Shown: one piece after another, positions 1 to 6,926 of the stretch
How positions within the stretch are numbered: position 1 is the stretch's first letter
Layout: every line of letters starts with the position of its first letter
Origin: CAWJKP01 sp963843465
GTDB taxonomy: Bacteria; Planctomycetota; Planctomycetia; Pirellulales; Thermoguttaceae
DNA: 64,000 nucleotides
Reading direction: 5' to 3'
NCBI GenBank assembly: GCA_963843465.1
Contig: CAWJKP010000002.1
Coordinates: 744,001 to 808,000 of the forward strand
Translations under genes and position numbers: made by a program
The notes under the pieces: model-generated
Databases searched by the model: none
The model's input: only the letters and a program-made list of their open reading frames with translations
Told to the model about the DNA's origin: nothing

Positions 1-500
1 TCGGCCAACTCCTTCAGCGCCCCGGCCGTGGCCCGTTGGATCTCGTTCAGACCCCGCTGCTTTTCGGCCTCGGCTGCCGTCCGGGCCTCGGCGACGATCT
101 GCTGGCCCTGACGCTCGGATTCCCGCCGCGCGGCCTCGAGCATCTTGCGGACTTCCTCGCCCGTTTCGGCCAGCCGCTTCTGGTAGCCGGCCAGCAGTTG
201 TTGGGCGTCGGCGTGGGCCTTTTCGGCCGCGGCGATCTCGTCGCGGATCCGCTGCTCGCGCTTGTCGAGGCCCGAGGCGATCGGCTTCCAGGCGAATCGC
301 CAGAGGATCGCCAACACCAACAAGAAGACCACCGCCGTCCAGAGGGCCAGGTCGGCGTTCCAGGCCATGGGATTGATTTCCGGCCCCGCGCTTCCTTCGC
401 CGCCCGCCGGACCGGCGGCCAGCGCCGGCAAGGCCGCCGCGGACCAGGCCGCAAGTGCCCCGAGCACCGGCAAGGCGGGAACCACTCGCTTGAACCGCAT
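1..500 (-). CDS. atpF: F0F1 ATP synthase subunit b (partial, runs off window start)
   Basis: Reading the minus strand from an ATG at 500 gives a short signal-like N-terminus, then MAWNADLALWTAVVFLLVL, a membrane anchor, and FAWKPIASGLDKREQRIRDE. A long charged helix follows, rich in Ala, Glu and Lys (AEKAHADAQQLLAGYQKRL), open to the window edge. This is the classic architecture of the b subunit, the peripheral stalk that holds F1 against F0. It lies downstream of the genes for subunits a and c in the usual order, so the delta, alpha, gamma, beta and epsilon genes should follow outside the window. The N-terminal leader before the anchor is longer than in E. coli AtpF, as is common in planctomycetes. 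The gene is incomplete here because the window ends. Confidence 0.93.
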   Translation of the reverse strand, partial: MRFKRVVPALPVLGALAAWSAAALPALAAGPAGGEGSAGPEINPMAWNADLALWTAVVFLLVLAILWRFAWKPIASGLDKREQRIRDEIAAAEKAHADAQQLLAGYQKRLAETGEEVRKMLEAARRESERQGQQIVAEARTAAEAEKQRGLNEIQRATAGALKELA

Positions 501-536
501 TGGTAAACCCTTAAGGACCGCTCCAAGATCAACTCC

Positions 537-582
537 GTAGGGCGGACTTGAGTCCGCCCAGGCGGGCTAAAGCCCACCCTAC
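537..582. repeat. Palindromic repeat, family W (GTAG...CTAC)
   Basis: Two hairpins back to back, GGCGGACTTGAGTCCGCC and GGCGGGCTAAAGCCCACC, bounded by GTAG at 537-540 and CTAC at 579-582. The CTAC end, read on the minus strand, supplies the TAG stop of atpE. Confidence 0.85.
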
Positions 583-932
583 TTGAAGCAGATAATCAGC
601 GCGAAGAAGGTTACGCCTTCGACCAAGGCCGCCGCGAGGATCATGGCCGTAAAGATGTTGGTGGCCACTTCCGGCTGCCGGGCCATGCTCTCCACGGCCG
701 AGCCGCCGATGCGGCCGATGCCGTAGCCGGCGCCAATGATGATCAGGCCGGCGCCGATCGCGGCGCCGAAGTTGCTGCCAAGTCCGCTGCCCCAGGGGGC
801 CGCGACGGCCGGGGCAACGGCCGCCGCGGGGGCCTTGGCCGCCTGGTTCGATTCCGCGTCGGCGGCCAGCACCGGCGCGGCCAGCAGCAAGAGAGCGATA
901 CTCAAAGCGGCAAGCTTCGTAAGCGTGTTCAC
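579..932 (-). CDS. atpE: F0F1 ATP synthase subunit c
   Basis: Proteolipid subunit c, the proton-carrying rotor ring of the ATP synthase. The mature part holds two hydrophobic helices joined by a polar loop with ARQPE, and the glycine-rich first helix IGAGLIIIGAGYGIGRIGG. The ion-binding carboxylate is the Glu in AALVEGVTFFAL of helix 2. The residue after it is Gly, not the Ser or Thr typical of sodium-coupled rings, which suggests proton coupling. I place the start at the GTG at 932, because an AAGGAG ribosome binding site lies 9 bases before it. An in-frame ATG at 953 overlaps that site and is less likely. The protein begins with a signal-like stretch (ALSIALLLLAAPVLAADA), seen in some planctomycete c subunits. 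The stop TAG is the foot of a palindromic repeat. Confidence 0.93.
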   Translation of the reverse strand: MNTLTKLAALSIALLLLAAPVLAADAESNQAAKAPAAAVAPAVAAPWGSGLGSNFGAAIGAGLIIIGAGYGIGRIGGSAVESMARQPEVATNIFTAMILAAALVEGVTFFALIICFK

Positions 933-996
933 GTGAACCGTCTCCTTCCTCATTTCACAAATCTCCCGATCATCCGGCCTGGGGGCACCGACCTGC

Positions 997-1803
997 TCAG
1001 TGCTGATGAACCGCCATGCCGATGAACACGGCCGACAAAAAAGCGAAAATATAGGCCTGCAAAAAGGCCACGAAAATCTCCAAGAGGCTCACCGCCGCGG
1101 CGCCGGCCAGGCTGCCCACGGTCACGCCCAGTCGGATAGCCAGGGCCTGGCCAGCGACCGCCGCGATGAAACTCACAACCACCGCCAACACCATGTGGCC
1201 GCCGAACATGTTGGCCAAAAGACGCACGGCCAGCACGCAATGACGGATCAGCAGCCCCAGGATCTCCAAGATCATCAGCATGAACCGCAGAGGGATCGCC
1301 GCAATCCACGGCAAGTCCATGCGAGGGGCCAAGCCCCACCAGAACCGCAAGGGACCGAACTTCACCATGCCCGAGACGATCACCGTGAGGAACGTCGCGC
1401 CCGCCAGCACCCCCGTGACCGCCAGGGCGCCGGTCGGCGAGCCGCACCAAGGCAAGGCGCCCGCCAGGTTCGAGAAGAGCACGAAGAAGAAGATCGTCCA
1501 GATGAAGGGCAGGAAGCGGTTCGCGTCGTGGCGGCCGATGGCGGGCTGGGCAACCTCGTCGCGGAGAAAGACCAGCAGCATCTCGAAGAAATTGGCCCAC
1601 CGGCCCCGCACGGGACGCCCGCTGGCGGTCCGCCGAGCCAAAGGCACGAAAACCAAGATCATCACCACCGCTACCGCCAACTCCAGCACCATGTACTTGG
1701 TTACCTGGTGCCCAAAGAGCACGGGCAGATCCCACTCCCTCCCACGAGGAAAGTCGAACTTCCCCAGGTCCTTGACGTGTTGGGCGGCTTCGGAAATGTC
1801 CAT
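997..1803 (-). CDS. atpB: F0F1 ATP synthase subunit a
   Basis: Stator subunit a of the F0 sector, 268 residues with about six membrane segments, forming the proton half-channels facing the c ring. The essential arginine lies in VLAVRLLANMFGGHM near residue 195, and the C-terminal helices carry EIFVAFLQAYIFAFL, both diagnostic of the family. The N-terminal part (EWDLPVLFGHQVTKYMVLEL) fits the variant with an extended soluble start. Upstream lies the AtpI-like gene, separated by about 120 bases that hold a palindromic repeat, and downstream lies atpE. It starts with ATG directly. Confidence 0.96.
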   Translation of the reverse strand: MDISEAAQHVKDLGKFDFPRGREWDLPVLFGHQVTKYMVLELAVAVVMILVFVPLARRTASGRPVRGRWANFFEMLLVFLRDEVAQPAIGRHDANRFLPFIWTIFFFVLFSNLAGALPWCGSPTGALAVTGVLAGATFLTVIVSGMVKFGPLRFWWGLAPRMDLPWIAAIPLRFMLMILEILGLLIRHCVLAVRLLANMFGGHMVLAVVVSFIAAVAGQALAIRLGVTVGSLAGAAAVSLLEIFVAFLQAYIFAFLSAVFIGMAVHQH

Positions 1804-1894
1804 AGATTGGTAGTTGCCCCCTCTCCCTCCGACAGAGGCTTGGGATGAGGGGAACTGGTCAGAGGCTCTAACCCGGATTATTCATGGTTTCCTA

Positions 1895-1953
1895 CCAGCC
1901 CGACGCAAGCGAGGGTTCTCAAACACCTTATCCTCGCTTGCGCGTCGGGTTAG
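1895..1953. repeat. Palindromic repeat, family P
   Basis: Inverted arms CCCGACGCAAGCGAGG (1899-1914) and CCTCGCTTGCGCGTCGGG (1932-1949). The same family recurs at 49155-49217. The right arm encodes the last residues (NPTRKRG) and the stop of the AtpI-like gene, so the repeat has replaced or extended that C-terminus. Confidence 0.8.
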
Positions 1954-2335
1954 CGTGTTGTCGCCCCACGAGCAGCAAGGTGATCTCCGTTGCCAAAGTC
2001 CACTGGTACAAGACCACCAGAAGCACCATAAGATAGTACAACCCACCGAGGTCCGCTAGCGCCCCCCGCGGTAAAATTCTGGAGAAAACGACAGCCACCG
2101 CCAGCGGCATCCCCATTCTAGGGAGCATTCCCAACAACATGGCCTTCGCCGCATCGCGAGGCCGCTCCAGCGCGCGGCCAAGGATCAGCGCCAACTGGGC
2201 TCCCAGCCAGCAAGTGCCGGCCACGATGGCGGCAGCCAACCAGCCCTTGGGCCCACGGAGCACCGCGGCGATCGCCGCCACCAGCACCCAACCCGCCAGC
2301 GACGCCAGGGCCAGCGTCGCCGACTGCGCCCCCAA
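1928..2335 (-). CDS. AtpI-like ATP synthase accessory membrane protein
   Basis: A protein of about 135 residues with four predicted membrane helices (ALASLAGWVLVAAIAAVL; WLAAAIVAGTCWLGAQLALI; MLPRMGMPLAVAVVF; LYYLMVLLVVLYQWTLATEI). It sits between the AtpZ-like gene and atpB, where planctomycetes and many other bacteria carry the AtpI assembly factor of the c ring. Size and topology match; sequence similarity to AtpI is weak by eye, so the call rests largely on position. The open frame starts with TTG at 2335. Immediately upstream the same frame continues as HWLARLRR, then TGA, then E. If that TGA were CGA the protein would gain a plausible N-terminus. The C-terminal NPTRKRG is repeat-derived. 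Confidence 0.7.
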   Translation of the reverse strand: MGAQSATLALASLAGWVLVAAIAAVLRGPKGWLAAAIVAGTCWLGAQLALILGRALERPRDAAKAMLLGMLPRMGMPLAVAVVFSRILPRGALADLGGLYYLMVLLVVLYQWTLATEITLLLVGRQHANPTRKRG

Positions 2336-2406
2336 CTCTCAACGTCGCAACCTGGCCAGCCAATGGTCTATCAACAACTCTAGGCCGCATTTCTTGCCGG
2401 TTTATC

Positions 2407-2466
2407 GTAGCATGGGCATTCTTGCCCGTGTTTTCTGTGTCCCACGGGCAAGAATGCCCATGCTAC
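2407..2466. repeat. Palindromic repeat, family G
   Basis: GTAGCATGGGCATTC... at the left and its inverted copy ending GCTAC at the right; each arm folds by itself as GGGCA-TTCT-TGCCC. The second copy in the window is at 30068-30127. Its right foot gives the stop codon of the AtpZ-like gene. Confidence 0.88.
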
Positions 2467-2705
2467 TTGCCCGGCGCAGATTTCTTCGGTGACAGCATCC
2501 GCACCAGGTGGATCATCCCGCCCACAACACCCAGGACCAAACCGAGGAGTAGAAAGACGAACTTCGTCCCCAGTGGCCGATCGATCCAATACCACGCTGC
2601 CACTCCCGGCAAAACCATCTCCATCGCAACGCTCATCACCATCGCACTCAGGGTCATCGCCTGGGCCAGAGCTGAACGATCGTCAGACTTCTTGAGCGGA
2701 GGCAA
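2463..2705 (-). CDS. AtpZ/AtpQ-like F0F1 ATPase-associated membrane protein
   Basis: 80 residues with two membrane helices (MVMSVAMEMVLPGVAAWYWI and GTKFVFLLLGLVLGVVGG) joined by a short DRPLGTK turn. The PGVAAWYWIDRPLGT and GVVGGMIHLVRM patterns fit the small AtpZ/gene 1 family found at the head of F-type ATP synthase operons, proposed to help assembly or cation transport. It is the first gene of the operon on the minus strand. Its stop TAG is contributed by the GTAG foot of a palindromic repeat. Confidence 0.8.
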   Translation of the reverse strand: MPPLKKSDDRSALAQAMTLSAMVMSVAMEMVLPGVAAWYWIDRPLGTKFVFLLLGLVLGVVGGMIHLVRMLSPKKSAPGK

Positions 2706-2789
2706 CGCAGATTTCCACTGCTGTCGGCCGTTGGAACCTGGTCAGATGAGGTAATCTAACGGGGTTGGTGCGAGGCTGTCAACTAGCTC

Positions 2790-2942
2790 TAGTGGTCAGT
2801 GGCTAGTGGTCAATGGATAGTGGTCAGTGGCTAGTGGTCAGTGGCTAGTGGCTAGTGGTCAGTGGCCAGAAGCGTCAACGCCCTACGCCTCTAGCTACTG
2901 ACCACTGACCACTAACCACTAACTACTGACTACTAACTACTC
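2790..2942. repeat. Degenerate TGGTCAGTGG/CCACTGACCA repeat, family I
   Basis: Tandem variants of AGTGGTCAGTGGCTAGTGG (2790-2870), a short spacer, then the inverted form made of CTACTGACCACTGACC units to 2942. The array would fold into one long imperfect hairpin. Related arrays: 27861-28026, 61485-61527, and inside mrdA at 57865-57893. Confidence 0.85.
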
Positions 2943-2948
2943 CGCTTT

Positions 2949-2989
2949 GGTGGGCCGGCGCTTGCGCAGGCGAGCTTGTCCCACCCTAC
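2949..2989. repeat. Palindromic repeat, family A (single unit)
   Basis: GGTGGGCC, then an inner stem GCTTGCGCAGGCGAGC, then GTCCCACC and CTAC. This is one half of the most common family in the window. Confidence 0.85.
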
Positions 2990-3184
2990 ACGCTTGTGGT
3001 GGGGTTCGCCGCGCTGGCCCCAATCTACCCTCTCTGAAGTATACATTTGTACACGTTCTGTGGTGGGGTATTCTTGCTCAAGAAAAATGGCACGCGGCTA
3101 TCGCCGTACCAATAAAGGTTTGGGGTGAAAAGGCTTAGGGCAAAACTCCTAGTTTGCCTGCGATGGTTATTTTAGCCCAAGTCA

Positions 3185-3213
3185 TTGCATTCGCACGGCT
3201 TTGCGATTACAAT
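3185..3213 (+). promoter_or_regulatory. Predicted sigma-70 type promoter
   Basis: TTGCAT at 3185-3190 and TACAAT at 3208-3213 with a 17-base spacer, in a locally AT-richer stretch. It would drive the DUF4912 gene through a leader of about 210 bases. Confidence 0.5.
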
Positions 3214-3427
3214 CAAGCCATTGGAATCTCCCGCCCTGCCCTCCGTGCGACGGGCGCCTACCTGGGACGGGAACCCGCCGGATGCAACCCCATGACCTGC
3301 CCTGCCGTACGGCGACCCCAGGAGGGGAAACGGTGGTCCGCCAACGTCCACCCCGGCCGACGACGGTCAGATCGTCAACGGCAGTCCCTGGGCAAGGGCG
3401 TGGCTTTCGGGTTATGGAGAACGCACC
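3214..3427 (+). other. GC-rich leader or possible small RNA upstream of the DUF4912 gene
   Basis: No credible gene in about 210 bases after a good promoter. The segment can pair CCTGGG (near 3260) with CCCAGG (near 3318) and has further C-rich and G-rich blocks. I could not match it to a known riboswitch, 6S RNA, SRP RNA or RNase P RNA from conserved motifs. It may be only a long structured 5' leader. Confidence 0.3.
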
Positions 3428-4774
3428 ATGTTTGACCGTCCAGCCGACACGTGTCCCAGGCGGACTCGTGTCCGCGGCAACCCGGAGGTAGGTCCTGTGA
3501 TAAGCTTAACCACCCTCAAGTCACGTACCGCGAAAGACTTAGCCGCCTTGGCTAAGTGCAAGAGAGTGCCGGGCTGGCACGCGATGCGCAAGGAGGACCT
3601 GCTCAAGGCCCTCGTGAAACTGGCGAGAATCGAGGAAGCGCGATCGGCCAAGTCGGCCAAGAAGCCTTCCGCCAACGGCAGTGCGGCCAAGGTCGCCACT
3701 GCGGTTGCCAAGAGCGTGGCGAAAGTGGGCAGCAACGGCAACGGCCGCAGCGTTTCTGGAAACGGCGTTTCTGGAAACGGCGTTTCGGGAAACGGCGCCG
3801 CTCGCAATGCGGGCTCGGGCAAGGTTTCTGGAAACGGCGGCGGCCACGCCTTCGGCGCCAACCGTCGATCCTCGCGGAGCGAAAAACGTCTCGACGCGAT
3901 GCGCACCAAGTTGGCGCAAAATAAGGACCTGTCTTTCTCCCGCCAGGATGCCGGCCGCGCCCAGGGCGGCAGCCCGCCCGGCCGCGATCGCCTGGTGGTG
4001 ATGGTTCGGGGACCGTACTGGCTGCACGCCTGTTGGGAGCTGACCCGCGCGAGCATCGAACGAGCCCGCGTGGCGCTGGGACAGCGATGGCATTCGGCGC
4101 GGTCCGTGCTGCGGCTCTGCCAGGTTAGTCGGGACGGCACCACCAGCAGCGTGCGGAAGCTGGTCCGCGACGTCGAGATCCACGGCGGGGTGAACAACTG
4201 GTATGTCGACGTGGTGGACCCGCCGAAGAGCTACCAGATGGACATCGGTTATCTGGCGCCGGATGGCCGCTTTTTGTCGCTGGCCCGCAGCAACGTGGTC
4301 AGCACGCCGCCCGCCGGCTCGGTGGAATCGGTGGATAACAACTGGGTGGAAGTGGCCCTGGACTGCGACCGGATCTACGCCATGAGCGGCGGCTATTCGC
4401 CGGAGGGCGACAATAGCGAGTTGAAGAACCTCTTCGAGCAGCGGCTCCGCCGGCCGATGGGATCCAGCTTGGCGACCCGCTTCGGCATTGGGACCGGAGT
4501 GCTCAATGCCAAGCGGGAGTTCAACTTCTGTGTCGACGCCGAGCTGGTGATTTTCGGCGTCGCCGAGCCCGGGTCTTATGTGACCCTGCGGGGTGAGCCG
4601 GTGCGGCTTCAATCCGACGGCAGCTTCTCCGTCCGCTTCAACCTGCCCGACCGTCGCCAGGTGCTGCCGGTCGTCGCGGCTAGTCCGGATGGGGTGGAGC
4701 AGCAGACGATCGTCTTGGCGGTGGAGCGGAACACGAAGGTCATGGAGCCTGTGACCCGCGACCCGGAGAACTGA
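3428..4774 (+). CDS. DUF4912 protein with N-terminal Rho-N/SAP-like segment
   Basis: 448 residues, function unknown. The N-terminal stretch LTTLKSRTAKDLAALAKCKR followed by MRKEDLLKALVKLAR resembles the helix-extended-loop-helix nucleic-acid-binding fold of Rho N-terminal and SAP domains. A low-complexity linker follows, with SGNGVSGNGVSGNG encoded by near-perfect 15-base tandem repeats around 3760-3800. From about residue 185 (VVMVRGPYWLHACWEL) comes the DUF4912 domain, with WYVDV, YQMDIGYLAPDGRFLSLARS and further beta-rich sequence. Start ATG has GGAG 8 bases upstream. It ends 20 bases before ribF. DUF4912 proteins elsewhere are often near polysaccharide or storage metabolism genes, but nothing here fixes a role. 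Confidence 0.85.
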   Translation: MFDRPADTCPRRTRVRGNPEVGPVISLTTLKSRTAKDLAALAKCKRVPGWHAMRKEDLLKALVKLARIEEARSAKSAKKPSANGSAAKVATAVAKSVAKVGSNGNGRSVSGNGVSGNGVSGNGAARNAGSGKVSGNGGGHAFGANRRSSRSEKRLDAMRTKLAQNKDLSFSRQDAGRAQGGSPPGRDRLVVMVRGPYWLHACWELTRASIERARVALGQRWHSARSVLRLCQVSRDGTTSSVRKLVRDVEIHGGVNNWYVDVVDPPKSYQMDIGYLAPDGRFLSLARSNVVSTPPAGSVESVDNNWVEVALDCDRIYAMSGGYSPEGDNSELKNLFEQRLRRPMGSSLATRFGIGTGVLNAKREFNFCVDAELVIFGVAEPGSYVTLRGEPVRLQSDGSFSVRFNLPDRRQVLPVVAASPDGVEQQTIVLAVERNTKVMEPVTRDPEN

Positions 4775-4793
4775 CCCGGCTTCACGCCCCATC

Positions 4794-5769
4794 GTGCAAC
4801 TACTCCGCGATCTCGATGGCCTGCCGGAAGCCGTGCGACACGGGGCGGTGGCGATCGGCAATTTCGACGGCGTCCACCTCGGTCATGCGCGGATCATCCA
4901 ACGGCTGGTGGCCCAAGCCCGCGAGCTTGGCGGGCCGGCCGTGGTCTTCACCTTTGATCCCCACCCGGCGAAGCTCTTGCGTCCCGATCGGGCCCCCGCC
5001 CCCTTGACCTGGACGGAGCGGAAAATGGAACTTCTGGCCGAATTGGGGGCGGACGTAGTGATCGCCTACCCGACCGATGCGGCGCTGCTCCAACTTTCGC
5101 CTCGGGAGTTCTTCGACCGCATCGTTCACCGCAAGCTGCAGGCCCGGGCGATGGTCGAGGGACCGAATTTCTTCTTCGGCCACGATCGGCAGGGCGATGT
5201 GAAACTGCTGGGCGAGTTCTGCCGTGAGGCGGAGATCCCGCTGGTGGTGGTCGATCCGGTCGTGGTCGACGGGCAACCGGTCTCCAGCTCCCGCGTGAGG
5301 GTGCTCCTCAGCCGCGGGGCCGTGGACCATGCCCGGCGGATGCTCACCTGGCCTTATCGCATCCGCGGGACGGTGGTCCACGGCGCCGGCCGCGGCCGCG
5401 ATCTCGGCTTCCCCACGGCGAACCTGGAGGGTCTCGAGACCTTGCTTCCCGCCGAAGGGATCTACGCGGGCCGGGCCTTTGTCGATGGCCGGAGCTGGTC
5501 TGCGGCCATCAGCCTGGGCCCGAACCCCACCTTCGATGACCGGCGGCTGAAAGCCGAAGTTCACCTCTTGGATTTCCAGGGCACGCTTTACGACCGCACG
5601 ATCGAGGTCGACTTTCTCTCCCGGCTCCGCGACGTTCCAACGCTTCCACTCCGTGGAGGAATTGGTGAGCCAGATGGATCGCGACCTCGAAGCCGCACGC
5701 GAAGAAGCGATCAGCTATCAGCGATCAGCTATTATTCTGCACGCGGGACGAAATGAGACGGGTTCGTAG
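4794..5769 (+). CDS. ribF: Bifunctional riboflavin kinase / FAD synthetase, with an apparent 1-base insertion
   Basis: Converts riboflavin to FMN and FMN to FAD. The N-terminal nucleotidyltransferase part shows IGNFDGVHLGHARII and FTFDPHP; the kinase part shows GRGRDLGFPTANL and GIYAGRAFVDG with NPTFDD. Starts with GTG at 4794. Near 5637-5638 the frame slips: as written the protein ends DVPTLPLRGG. Removing one C gives LRDVQRFHSVEELVSQMDRD, the expected RibF C-terminus, ending at a TAG at 5767-5769. That TAG is the foot of a palindromic repeat (family K), and the residues before it come partly from another repeat. As it stands the open frame would end at 5756. The single extra C is probably a sequencing error. 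Confidence 0.9.
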
Positions 5770-5820
5770 TACCGGCTTTAGCCGGAAGTCCGCCGCAAGT
5801 CCGCCTGAAGGCGGGACTAC
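5766..5820. repeat. Palindromic repeat, family K
   Basis: GTAG at the left, hairpins CCGGCTTTAGCCGG and CCGCCTGAAGGCGG, CTAC at the right. Related copies at 26939-26997 and 46914-46967. The left foot supplies the corrected ribF stop. Confidence 0.85.
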
Positions 5821-5857
5821 GAACGGCGCATTTCCGACCGCGTGCAGTATAGCTTTA

Positions 5858-5910
5858 CTGATGGCTGAAGGTGGACCGCTGACCGCTGAAGGCTGAAAGC
5901 TGACTGCTGG
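5858..5910. repeat. CTGAAGG/GCTGA-type degenerate repeat
   Basis: Alternating GGCTGAAGG, CCGCTGA and AGCTGACTGC words directly before the PPTase start. With the AGCTATCAGCGATCAGCT segment at 5712-5732 it forms an inverted pair around the family K repeat. Confidence 0.55.
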
Positions 5911-5912
5911 AA

Positions 5913-6710
5913 ATGTCAACCTCTCAAGAATCCTCGCCGCTTCCGCCCGGTCGCGTCGATCTCTGGTTCGCTTCCGTGGAAACCGCGGTCGCCCGGGGCC
6001 GGATCGCCGTTTATCGCGGCTCGTTGCCGGCCGACGAGGTCGCCCGGGCGGATCGCTACCGCCAGGAGAAAGACCGCAACTGCTGCCTGGTGGCCCGGGC
6101 GTTGGTGCGGAGCGTGCTATCCGACTATACGGGCCACGATTCGGCCGTCTGGACCTTCCGCTACAATGCCCACGGCAAGCCCTCGATTGCCGAGCCGGCC
6201 GGGCTTTCGCTGAGCTTCAACGTTTCGCATACCTCGGGCCTGGTGATTTGCGGCGTGGCTTCCGCCGGCGAACTGGGGGTGGACGTGGAGCACCTGGGCC
6301 GCGCTTGCTCCTATCTCGATCTGGCACGGCGGTTCTTCGCCGGGCCGGAGATCGCCTTTTTGGAACAGGCGCCGCCCGAGCGGCAGGCGGGCATATTCCT
6401 CGAGTTTTGGACGCTCAAAGAGGCCTATATCAAAGCCCGCGGCCTGGGCCTGTCGATGCCGCTGGCCGACTTCGCCTTTACGCTGGCTGGCCCGCAGGCC
6501 GGCGTGGCCGCCGGGGCTAACAACCCGCCGCCGGTGATCCGCTTCCTCCGAGCCGGCAGCGGTGAGGCGGACGAGCGAGCCCGCACCGGTGAGGCGGACG
6601 AGTGGCGTTTCGCTCAGCTTTGCCTCTGCGGCGTCTACCAAGCCGCCGTGGCCCTTCGCCCACCGGGCGGCGAGGATCTCTCCGTCCGCGTACAGGAGCG
6701 ATGTCCGTAG
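5913..6710 (+). CDS. 4'-phosphopantetheinyl transferase, Sfp type
   Basis: Transfers the phosphopantetheine arm of CoA to carrier proteins. The two signature motifs are present: GVDVEHLGR near residue 122 (metal-binding Asp and Glu) and FWTLKEAYIKARGLGL near residue 165 with the catalytic Glu and Lys. The upstream NVSHTSG histidine motif is also intact. Length 265 is normal for the Sfp class. Residues around 196-203 (GVAAGANNP) are encoded by half of a family J palindrome, and a nearby GEADERARTGEADE duplication adds about 15 residues; both lie in a variable loop before the last strands. No polyketide or peptide synthase genes are nearby, so the target is likely the fatty-acid carrier protein or a remote cluster. 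Confidence 0.9.
   Translation: MSTSQESSPLPPGRVDLWFASVETAVARGRIAVYRGSLPADEVARADRYRQEKDRNCCLVARALVRSVLSDYTGHDSAVWTFRYNAHGKPSIAEPAGLSLSFNVSHTSGLVICGVASAGELGVDVEHLGRACSYLDLARRFFAGPEIAFLEQAPPERQAGIFLEFWTLKEAYIKARGLGLSMPLADFAFTLAGPQAGVAAGANNPPPVIRFLRAGSGEADERARTGEADEWRFAQLCLCGVYQAAVALRPPGGEDLSVRVQERCP
6498..6521. repeat. Half of a family J palindrome inside the PPTase gene
   Basis: GGCCGGCGTGGCCGCC then GGGGCTAAC, matching one arm of the family J repeat at 19574-19662. It is read in frame as GVAAGAN. Confidence 0.7.
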
Positions 6711-6712
6711 TT

Positions 6713-6839
6713 GGTAACCGTCCACAGCCTGGAAAGTAGCAGGCACACTCCGTGTGCCGTCCGCCTTGTCAGGTGTCCGCTTGAGCGGACGGCACACGGA
6801 GTGTGCCTGCTACTACAACGCGGCCCGTGAACGGTTACC
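6713..6839. repeat. Nested palindromes: family R around family B
   Basis: Outer arms GGTAACCGT (6713-6721) and ACGGTTACC (6831-6839), with GCGGCCCGTGAACGGTTAC at the right. Inside, family B runs 6736-6813: GTAGCAGGCACAC, loop TCC, GTGTGCC, and the inverted copy ending CTAC. The outer family occurs again at 40918-41040. Confidence 0.85.
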
Positions 6840-6926
6840 CGTAGTTGACTTTCGGCATATCCGCCACTAAATTGGGTGCTGTTCCGCCTCGGCGGGCGGG
6901 ACCATGCAACGATTCGGGAGGCAGCC

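Noticed and set aside
2422..2492. Short open frames reading ILARVFCVPRARMPML and similar
   Set aside because: Translation of the family G palindrome, not a gene; an equivalent appears at 30068.
2947..3138. Small open frame starting MVGRRLRRRACPTL
   Set aside because: The start is a translated family A palindrome; the same peptide text appears at every A element.
3214..3427. Known riboswitch, 6S RNA, SRP RNA or RNase P RNA in the DUF4912 leader
   Set aside because: I looked for the conserved cores of these RNAs and found none that fits. Reported only as an unidentified leader.
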